From Asterias rubens (Eukaryota > Echinodermata > Asteroidea > Forcipulatida > Asteriidae), in the NCBI RefSeq assembly GCF_902459465.1, contig NC_047076.1:3361488-3425487 (forward strand): a stretch of DNA of 64,000 nt. The letters run 5' to 3'. The notes under the pieces are model-generated. The model was not told the DNA's origin. It saw nothing but the letters and a program-made list of their open reading frames with translations, and ran no database searches. Position 1 is the first letter of the stretch. Each line of letters opens with the position of its first letter. Both the position numbers and the translations under genes were made by a program. Of the stretch, positions 55,716 to 64,000 are shown one piece after another.

Positions 55716-58700
55716 ATGGCGGCCCCCGTGGAAAGCGAAATGAGTGTCGGCTGCAACGTCAACCCTGAAACAAAACATCCTCTGCAACCGAACCAACGTG
55801 AATATCCCACTGTAGTTGAGAGGTATTACACAGCTGGCTATATAGCAGGTAATGAACTTTGGGTCCAAGAACTTTGGTTAGTTTCAAAAGAAGTAAACGC
55901 ACTGACTGACGGAATTTTTTTATATTGTGATTTGTTTCTCAGTTTCCCCTCGTCACGTGTTTTATCAACGCTGTGACTATGTATAGTGGGCTCGCCACCG
56001 TTTTGCGAACAACATCATTATCATATGACTTGAAACACTATTTGTAGACTTGCATTGGAAAATTTTACGACCTCGCCACCAATTCTGGCCGTTAAAAAAA
56101 AAAAAAAAATCAGTGGAATTGGAGCTGAAGAAATTGGTGGCGAGAGGTGCGGAAAATTAGTTAACATTATATAACACCCAAGCAGATCCTTGCCATTTGA
56201 TTGGATTGTCCGTCACGTGATAGCAAATAAAAGTACCATTGCACGCTGAGTCACTCACCGTGCTTTTTCGTTCCATCCGAAAAGTACCATTGCACGCTCG
56301 CAGCGTGCAATGGTACTTTTCGGATGGAACGAAAAAGCTGAGTAAAAACATCACTGCGTGCGCGTGTCTTTGGTAACGCAGCAGGTGTTAATGCAAGAAG
56401 GCATAGTAGAATTACTAGCATTCAGCTTCTACAGTTGAAATTGTTTGTTTTGAAAGTTGTATCTTTCAATCAAAATGACAAAGATCTACTTGGATGTTAT
56501 ATAAAACAAATAATGAATGTTTTTCATTCGTGCAATGGTGCGAATATGTTCATTCGTTGAAAGCTGGAATGTTCCATTCAACTCGGCTCCGCCTCGTTGA
56601 ATAGAACATTCCATCTTTCAACTCATGAACATATTCGCACCATTGCACTCATAAACATTCATTATGTGTATACTATACAGTGTTGGTTGCAGATGTAGGT
56701 ACACAACACTAGTCTTGGTTCAGGACTCTCCTGGATTTGTAACAAGAAAGCGCGCTATCACCCCCAACGCGCTATCAACCACGAACCGCTATCACAGGAG
56801 AGTCTTGGAACATTCGTTAAATCTTCCCCCAAAATCGGGGGGGAAACATAATGCGCGTGCGTAGGTTTCCCGCAGAGCCCGCCCCTTTTTGGGGGGGAGA
56901 TTTAACGAATGTGCCAAGACTCTCCTGTGATAGCGGTTCTCGGGTGATAGCGGTTTGTGGTTGAGGGGGTGATAGCGCGCCCTGTTGTGACAAATCCAGG
57001 AGAGTCTTGAACCAAGACTAACACAACACAAGGAGGGTGTGAGGACTGACTGCACAGTGACTGGTACGGGTCTGAGAAAGCCGATTGCAGGGCCATTTTC
57101 ATTAAAAATAAAATTGCTAGGGTATTCTGCCATTGAACAGTTTTGAAGTCGAAAGGGAACTTCAAACAAGAGGCACCCCAATAATAAGAACAGACACTCT
57201 GTCCCGACAGGGCATGCAACACAGAGATCTTTTAGTTTTAGCACCGCCCACTGTGTAATTCCACTCTCCAGGCCCGATTTTGTGTGTGATGAAATTGACA
57301 TTATTTTGTAAAACATTGGTTAATTTGGGAATTTTCCTGATTTTTGCTAGTTGCGATAACGTAACCCTCCTCCCGATGGCCGGAAGGCCGGAGGGTTACG
57401 AGATCGGTTTGAGCGGCAAGTTACAATCTGGTCAAATACATACAATTTTGACATCCAGTCACCAGATTTGCCCTATTTTTACCACTTTCAAAAATTATGA
57501 CACAAATTGTGAGAACACGAGCTTGGTCCTCAATGCCTTATAAATCCGTTGATAACTCTCAAAACACCATTGAGGAAATATTTTGAAGAAAAAAAAGATA
57601 AAAACTTCAGTTGTTGCCACTATTCTACACTCCAATCCGCTCACATCACGTTTATTCTAGTCTAGCTTACCATAGTAGCCAATATCATCATCTAAATCTC
57701 TGCGTTACGTGTGCCGGTGTGGCAGGAGGTTATGTTCTTTGGAGATTCTGTCCCCCAATACAGTTAAAACTTCTTCTGACACCGCCTTTTTAGAATCACC
57801 CTCCGTCAGGTTCAGCCCATGTTTAAAGACAGTGGACACTATTGGTAATTGTCAAAGACCAGTCTTCTCACTTGGTGTATCTCAACATGTGCATAAAATA
57901 ACAAGCCTGTGAACATTTGAGCCCATTTGAGCCCATTTGGTCCTCAAAATTGAGGTCTCGAAATCAAATTCGTGTAAAATGACTCCTTTCTCAAAAAGTA
58001 CATCACTGCAAAGGGAGCCGTTTCTCACAATTTTTTTATACTATCAACCTCTCCCTATTACTAGTTACCAAGTAAGGTTTTATGCTGATAATTATCTTGA
58101 GTAATTACCAATAGTGTCCACTGCCTTTAATTCTTATCTTATAAGAGGTGGACAAATTTTCAAGCGGACAAATTTTCCCTGGACACCCACACCTTAATTT
58201 TGTATTATTCACTAATATCAGTCTTTACTCCTTACATTATATGAACACTAGAGGGCAGTGTACATGTCCCTTGCATTTTCCTGTCCATTCCAAAGTGCTG
58301 TGATTTCACCCACTGTGTATGAAATGGCATCTCACTACACGGAATTTTCGACTTGGATATTGTCCACTTTTCTTTGGAAAAAAGGAAACACTCAGAAGAA
58401 GAAACTTGCTTATTAGCAGGAAAAAGGTTACCAACCAAAAGTACATAAAAGGTCTGGGTTGTTTCGACTTGCACCATGTCAATTGTTTCGTTTAGTAATG
58501 GCCTTTTTTTAAGCAAAGTAAAGTATTCCATCCAGTTGTATGAGATTTAACCAGAGCCTAAGGCAGTGGACACTATTGGTCATTACTCAAAATAATTATT
58601 ATCATAAAACTTTACTTGGTAGCAAGTAATGAGGAGAGTTTGATAGTATAAAACATTGTGAGAAACGACTCCCTCTGAAGTGAAGTAGTTTTCGAAAAAG

Positions 58701-61700
58701 AAGTATTTTTCCACGAATTTGATTACGAGACTGTTTAGATACTCAGATTAAGATTTTGAGGTCTCAGACTCAAGCATCTGAAAGCACACAACTTCGCTTG
58801 ACAAGGGTGTTTTTTCTTTCATTATTATCTCGCAACTTCGACGACCGATTGAGCTCAAATTTTCACAGGTTTGTTATTTTATGCATATGTTGAGATTCAC
58901 CAACTGTGAAGGCTAGTCTTTGACAATTACCAATAGTGTCCACTGCCTTTATATGACTGCTAAAACAAGTTATAAGAAAAACAACTTCAGCCAAAAACTT
59001 TAATTAAAAAGCGCGAGTCTTGAAACCTGATTTGAACTAATTTGTTGAGAGTCAGCGGTTGACATTTCCATTGAAACCTATTGTAAACATTAACAACACC
59101 AACTTCAGTCAGAAATCAGCTTTTAATAAAGCGCGAGTCCCGGTACGTTGCTTTATGTTTGAGTTGGCCACCCACCTCGTCTGCCCAGCGCCTATAGTCC
59201 ACCCACCTTCTCAAAAGAGTTGTCGAAATTATTGTGAATGTGGGTATGTGGCCAGGGGACCTCATTACAGGTGTAATAGTGTGTATACCACCATGATTAA
59301 CAATGCCTTGATACCAACAATTATCCCATCAAGCTCTCTAGATTGGGACCTCTCTTTCTTGCAAACCTTACAACCTCTCAAATTTGGGGACAACTTTCTG
59401 GAGAAGTTGAATTGATAGTTTGAAAGCTTGATCACTCCATAGACACGTTTTCTAAATCTGCCATCACTGCCTGTTAAACCCCCTGACAGGTAAAGTGCAC
59501 TAAGCCGGGACCTGTGAAAAGAAGCTTGCAAATTGTTTACTCCAACTCTTTTAAACTTGTGAAACGAATGGACAAATTAGGGTTGTCCGAACTGTCAACT
59601 TTCAAACAGTTAAATGACAAGTAAAGCTGGATACAAATGTCTAGGTTTGATGAACAGGGTGCCACCCCCCCAAAAAAAAAGAGAGTCTTCCTTATAAAAA
59701 CAACACTTTATAGGGACCTATAGTGATTATGCGCTATATAAGAAAGGTTTATTATTATTATTATTATAAACACCAGCCTTTAATATTGTTACTGTTAGAT
59801 TAGGCCTGAGGAAAAAGGTTACTTGGGCGTTTCATTGGCAGGAAAAAAGTGTTTTTCTTTAGTAAAGGGTATCTCTATATGAAGGGAAATGCCTGAAGGG
59901 GGTTGATACCTTGTGTAAATCAAGTTTTGGGACATGGCATGAATCCCTACTCACTGTGAATAAAGAGATGTGTGTCATAATAATAAATTACAGAGCAACG
60001 TTTTCGGGAGAGTCACGTCAATCCGTTGTAGATGCTAAAAATAATTTTCGTCTCACTAAAGCAAGATATATATATATTTGTTAAATGCTGTTCTCATTTT
60101 CTCAAAAAGCTACAGCACCACAGCAATTTATATTTTAAGGAAAGCTTTTTATACCATCATTAAGCCTTGTAAATTGTTCATTTCATTTCATTTTATTTGA
60201 GAAATCATATTTAACAAATTGCAAATCAAAGACTTATACAAGAACAAGCATTACATTAGTTTTAAAGGCAGTGGACACTATTGGTAATTACTCAAAATAA
60301 TTATTGCCATAAAACCTTACTTGGTTAAGAGCAACGGAGAGCTGTTGATAGTATAAAACATTGTAAGAAACGGCTCCCTCTGAAGGGACGTAGTTTTGGA
60401 GAAAGAAGTAATTTTCCACGAATTTGATTTCGAGACCTCAAGTTTAGAAATTGAGGTCTCGAAATCAACCATCTAAACGCACACAACTTCGTGTGACAAG
60501 TTTTTTTTTTTCATAGTTATCTCGCAACTCCGACGACTGATCGCGTTCAATTTTTCACAGGTTTGTTATTTTATGCATATGGTGAGATACACCAAGTGAG
60601 AAGACTGGTCTTTGACAATTACCAATAGTGTCCACTGCCTTTAAGAAGAAAACAAATGTAAAAACACTATGCAAACTCCTGAGATACCTGGCCTGGCCGC
60701 GGGCAGACACGTGTATTGTAGGAAAGTCTGTGAACGGTTGTGTTTTGTTTGGTGCAAAAAGTACCCAAAACCTTTCAAGACTTTTAGGGGAAACACAAAC
60801 TATTGATGAAGTGAACGAGGTTCTAAAAGCTTGACTTCCATATCACCCGGCCGAGGTGGGAATCTAACCATGGGTCCACATTCTCTAAAACTTATTTCAA
60901 GATATTCATTTGGATATTCCCTTTGAATTTCTTTCCCAGATATGAATGGCAACTCATGTGAAGATTTCTGCATCTTAAAACATTCAAACAAGTGAGTATG
61001 TAGTGAAAAAACATCCTTAATTTTAAAAAGAGATAAATTTGGTGTCGGTATATTGTTGGTACACCTTGCTTTGTCCGTCTGTCCTTTTTGTCCCTTGTCT
61101 TTAAAGACCCTGGACACCTTTGGTAATTGTCAAAAATCAGTCTCACTTTGTGTATCTCCACATAAAATGCACAAAATAACAAACCTGTGAAAAATTGAAC
61201 TCTATTGGACGTAGAGGTTGCGAGATAATAATGGAAGAAAAACACCCTTGTCACACGAGGCTGTGTGCTGTCAGATGCTTGATTTCGGGACCTCAAAATT
61301 TAATTCTTAGGTCTCAGATCAAACTGGTGGAAAATTACTTCTTTCTCGAAAAATACGTTTCTTCAGAGGGAGCCGTTTCTCTCAATGTTTTATGCTATCA
61401 CCAGCTCTCCATTGCTCGTTACCAAGTAATTTTTTGTGCTAACAATTATTTTGAGTGATTACCCATAGTGTCTAGTGCCTTTAAGTTTAGGGTACACAAG
61501 CCAAGGGGTTACCAATACTTAGATTTGCCCTTCTGATCTGTTAATAATTTTGGCTTACTGTCACTATTAAAGGCAGTGGACACTATTGGTAATTACTCAA
61601 AGCATAAAACCTTACTTGGTGACGAGTAATGGGGAGAGGTTGATAGTATTAAACATTGTGAGAAACGGCTCCTTCTGAAGTAACATAGTTTTCGAGAAAC

Positions 61701-62199
61701 AAGTAACTTTCCACGATTTTGATTTCGAGACTTCAGATTTAGAATTTTAGTTCTCGATACTGTGACCATGTAAATGCACACTCGCAATTTCAACGACCGA
61801 TTGAGCTCAAATTTTCACAGGTTTGTTATGTTGTGCATAATGTAGAGATACACAAAGTGAGAAGACTGGTCTTTGACAATTACCAATAGTGTCCAGTGTC
61901 TTTAATATTTGTGCACACAGGAACACTAATGATGTAATGTTATATCATGTGAGGGCAATAACGAACTAAACGTTTATTGAATTGAATTGAATTTTCAATA
62001 AATAATGTGTACCTATGTCCGGAGATTTAAAATATTGAAAAATAAATCCCGATTTCAAACCCTTTGCAGAGTCTGCCTGGTAACAGTGGCAAAAGGTCAC
62101 CCCATTCTACAGCCTAACAAAGAGATAGTTAAAGTGGATTTCCAAGTTGGCGCAAACACCAACAGAATGCAAAACAAAGTATCCGGTAAAAGAAAGAAG
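55716..62199 (+). CDS. ABITRAM: Actin-binding transcription modulator ABITRAM (FAM206A), 5' exons
   Basis: Three exons join in phase: 55716-55848, 60940-60991 and 62070-62199, giving 105 residues. The reading frame continues beyond the right edge. Exon 1 starts MAAPVESEMS and ends in VERYYTAGYIA, matching VDRYFTRWY of the vertebrate protein. The tiny exon 2 encodes NGNSCEDFCILKHSN, matching the CEDHCILQHSN segment. Exon 3 carries VCLVTVAKGHPILQ and NRMQNKVSGKRKK, matching the conserved LQNKVSGKFKRG block. Donors are GTAATG, GTGAGT and GTAACA; acceptors TTTCCCAG and CTTTGCAG. By family knowledge ABITRAM (Simiate) is a small, GcvH-like-fold protein linked to actin filaments and nuclear speckles. 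The 5.1 kb intron 1 holds foldbacks and MITEs. No further exon is recognisable in 62200-64000, so the rest is presumably off the window. Confidence 0.88.
56057..56159. repeat. Inverted repeat with CTCGCCACCAATT arms
   Basis: AAAATTTTACGACCTCGCCACC is inverted, with mismatches, as GGTGGCGAGAGGTGCGGAAAATT. A 17-nt poly-A run lies in the loop. In ABITRAM intron 1. Confidence 0.65.
56262..56338. repeat. Perfect hairpin, 37-bp arms, 3-nt loop
   Basis: GCTTTTTCGTTCCATCCGAA through CCATTGCACGCT is followed, after only CGC, by its exact reverse complement. Part of the arm (AAAGTACCATTGCACGCTGA) is also present once more at 56230-56250, so the hairpin is the core of a larger element. Confidence 0.9.
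56513..56664. mobile_element. Foldback, ends AATGAATGTTTTTCATTCG
   Basis: GTGCAATGGTGCGAATATGTTCA and TGAACATATTCGCACCATTGCA are inverses, continuing through GGAATGTTCCATTCAAC / GTTGAATAGAACATTCC. The centre is TCGGCTCCGCC. Confidence 0.8.
56710..57020. mobile_element. Foldback with exact 9-bp TSD, TAGTCTTGGTTCA ends
   Basis: Ends TAGTCTTGGTTCAGGACTCT and AGAGTCTTGAACCAAGACTA. Inner arms include CAGGAGAGTCTTGGAACATTCG / CGAATGTGCCAAGACTCTCCTG and short GCGCTATCA / TGATAGCG repeats. Both flanks are ACACAACAC, an exact 9-bp duplication. Related by its ends to 5126-5348 and 18906-19227. In ABITRAM intron 1. Confidence 0.88.
57823..58130. mobile_element. TTAA MITE, subfamily A, internal deletion
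   Basis: TTAA flanks and both ends are intact (AAGACAGTGGACACTATTGG and inverse). The centre around the first GAGACCTCA arm is deleted, leaving one GAGGTCTCGAAATCAAATTC arm. 308 bp. Confidence 0.85.
58558..58952. mobile_element. TTAA MITE, subfamily A
   Basis: Full-length copy AGGCAGTGGACACTATTGGT to CAATAGTGTCCACTGCCTTT. Both flanking TTAAs have changed by one base (CTAA, TTAT). Confidence 0.85.
60262..60644. mobile_element. TTAA MITE, subfamily A, near ABITRAM exon 2
   Basis: Complete copy with TTAA on both sides, exact GAGACCTCAAGTTTAGAAAT / GAGGTCTCGAAATC centre. It ends about 300 bp before ABITRAM exon 2. Confidence 0.9.
61101..61484. mobile_element. TTAA MITE, subfamily B
   Basis: TTAAAGACCCTGGACACCTT to ATAGTGTCTAGTGCCTTTAA. 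Inverted orientation relative to the neighbouring copies. In ABITRAM intron 2. Confidence 0.85.
61567..61907. mobile_element. TTAA MITE, subfamily A
   Basis: TTAAAGGCAGTGGACACTAT to AATAGTGTCCAGTGTCTTTAA with a shortened centre. It ends about 160 bp from ABITRAM exon 3. Confidence 0.87.
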
Positions 62200-64000
62200 G
62201 TAACAAAGATGTCCCCGTGTTTCTGTTGTTGTATGAGTTCATCCTTGAGTATGAGTTTTCACTGGATTTACGTGTGCTTGTTTGTGTGTTATCCAATGAC
62301 CTTTCAAAGGGAATAAGCTTTTTTTGAGCTCTTGTCTGTTGAAGGGTTTTGATATCTTTTGTATATGAAGTTTTTGACCATGAAATTAATCCCTACTCAC
62401 TGCGAATGTAAATTAATATTTACTTTAAGCTTCAAAAGTCGTCAAATTTTTAAGAAAAAAAGAAGAAGAAAATCACTGAGCAATGACATTTGTATTAACC
62501 AGAAACAACGTTGATCTAAAGTATTTGAAAAACAGGACTGCCTACAGGTAACCATGATTGTACCATCTTTTTTTGGCTCCAGAAGCCATTTTTTGTTCTG
62601 CACTTCGAACTTTCACCAAATCGCATTACAATAACAACTGTTTGTTTACCTCCATGGTCAATCCAAATACTTTGATCCTTTACTTTTCTCTGACATCAGT
62701 CAGTTTCTCATCATGATACGAATGACACTTAACAAATGCTTGTTTTTAGCCCATTTTGAAACGCCTGGATCAGAAAAGATGAAACCCCGCCCCCCTCAAT
62801 TTACAGTTTTTTCGCGTCCGAGTTTACGGATGACCTCAGCAAAGTGCTCATGCAACGCACTTGCCCCCCACGATGACGTCAGCACTTTGTTTGTGTTTGT
62901 ACTAAATAAATGACAGCGTGTGAATGTTTAAAGCCAGTGAGACACCCGCATCCTGTCCACTCAGCACGTTTTCTTGTTTTAAACAGTGTCACCACTCTTT
63001 AAGGACAAGATGGTTTAATCCCATATCTGTCTTTCAAATCACGTCTTAGATGCTAACCGGGTCGCTCCCTTTCATCCAATCTCCTCCTTCGACCCACAAC
63101 ATCTCCACACCAGTTCAATTTCTCTGAGTGGTCTAGCAATACTGTCCGTTAACAGTACGTGGGTGTATATACCAGCACATCAATACATACCCATTTCCCT
63201 ACCCTGTAACATTTCTCTCCCTTTTCCCCGCCTTTCAAAATAAGGCGCTAGCTGGAAACACGGGGGATCGACCAATAACGTGGGTGTGTAAAAGCTCAAT
63301 AATATTTACCGTCAATCGCAATGAATTTCCTCTAACGCCCTCTCCTTGTCGAGCCGTCAACCGGCGATTTTAACCCCCGGCGTGTTTGTCGTCAGTTCTG
63401 CGAGCGTGAGTCTACAACCGGAGTCCGGAGCAATCACGCACTTAATATAAGGGCACGGAGTCAACCCGCCTGAAAATCGATTTGATTGTTGTAAATGTGT
63501 GTCTGGAGACGTCGCTTCGTGGCATGTATGATGCTCATCCTAGTTGTGTTGATACCTTAAGATCCAAAGATGGTGCTAAGAAGACGTTAATTCAATCAAA
63601 ATAGTGGTTTAAAGGCAGTGGACACCATTGGTAATTACTCAAAATAATTATTAGTATAAAACCTTACTTGGTAACGAGTAATAGGGAGAGGTTGATAGTA
63701 TAAAACATTGTGAGAAACAGCTCCCTCTGAAGTGACGTATGTTTTCGAGAAAGAAGTAATTTTCCTCGAGTTTGACTTCGAGACCTCAGATTATCATTTT
63801 GAGGTATCGAAATCAAGCATCTGAAAGCACACAACTTCGTGTGACAATTAGGGTGTTTTTTCTTTCATTATTATCTTGCATTATTATTATATTGAGCTCA
63901 AATTTTCGCATTTTATTTTAATTTTATGCATATGGGGAGAAACACCAAGTGAGAAGGACTGGTCTTTGACAATTACCAAAAGTGTCCAGTGTCTTTAAAT
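62200..64000. other. ABITRAM intron 3 (part), with one full MITE
   Basis: I find no exon matching the remaining ABITRAM protein here, so this is read as intron. It holds a full TTAA MITE at 63609-63998. The stretch 62750-63480 is richer in G+C than its surroundings, with GCGTCC and ATGACGTCA (CRE-like) strings near 62873-62881. It could hold a regulatory element or an unrelated gene start on either strand, but no good frame supports this. Confidence 0.4.
63609..63998. mobile_element. TTAA MITE, subfamily A, at the right edge
   Basis: TTAAAGGCAGTGGACACCAT to AAAAGTGTCCAGTGTCTTTAA, TTAA on both sides, with the GAGACCTCAGATTATC / TTTTGAGGTATCG centre. Confidence 0.88.

Noticed and set aside
56792..57316. 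174-codon minus-strand open frame
   Set aside because: Lies in the foldback 56710-57020; the palindrome produces long frames on both strands.
60628..60834. 68-codon plus-strand open frame before ABITRAM exon 2
   Set aside because: Starts within a TTAA MITE end and shows no homology or splice phase that fits ABITRAM.
1..64000. CRISPR arrays, operons, phage or plasmid functions
   Set aside because: No spaced direct repeats of CRISPR type and no prokaryotic gene organisation; introns and SINEs show this is an animal genome.

Overview
This is a metazoan nuclear DNA window: large AT-rich introns, consensus GT-AG splice sites, very dense short non-autonomous DNA transposons (MITEs), tRNA-derived SINEs and LINE 3' remnants. 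There are no prokaryotic operons, rRNA genes or CRISPR arrays. The protein sequences and the repeat style (TTAA-flanked MITEs, foldback elements, short SINEs) best fit a marine deuterostome invertebrate, most likely an echinoderm and perhaps a starfish. That assignment is inference. The gene calls do not depend on it.

I reconstructed five protein-coding genes by joining exons with matching phase and splice sites. (1) 372-6160, minus: the 5' part of an adhesion-GPCR-like gene (signal peptide, HRM-like Cys domain, GAIN region), running off the left edge. (2) 12654-26644, minus: a complete 8-exon DNAJB6-type HSP40 co-chaperone of about 239 aa. (3) 35736-48466, plus: a complete 12-exon CLP1 polynucleotide 5'-hydroxyl kinase of about 437 aa, with one intron that has all the hallmarks of a U12-type AT-AC intron. 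(4) 51274-54583, minus: a complete 4-exon, type II membrane FkbM-family methyltransferase of about 377 aa. (5) 55716-62199, plus: the first three coding exons of ABITRAM (FAM206A/Simiate), running off the right edge. DNAJB6/CLP1 and FkbM/ABITRAM are divergent neighbours. The genes look functionally independent (signalling, chaperone, RNA processing, methyl transfer, actin/transcription).

Almost everything between exons is repeats. At least seven MITE subfamilies share TTAA flanks. A second MITE has ends reading GGGCCCAATTTCATAGAGCT and is often the host of nested insertions. Several long foldbacks form near-perfect hairpins; two members of one foldback family carry exact 9-bp target duplications. 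tRNA-like SINEs and LINE 3' ends complete the picture. No wholly new gene system is evident. The best leads are the AT-AC intron in CLP1, an inverted partial copy of a CLP1 exon inside a CLP1 intron, the nested and tandem TTAA MITEs, and the 9-bp-TSD foldback family.
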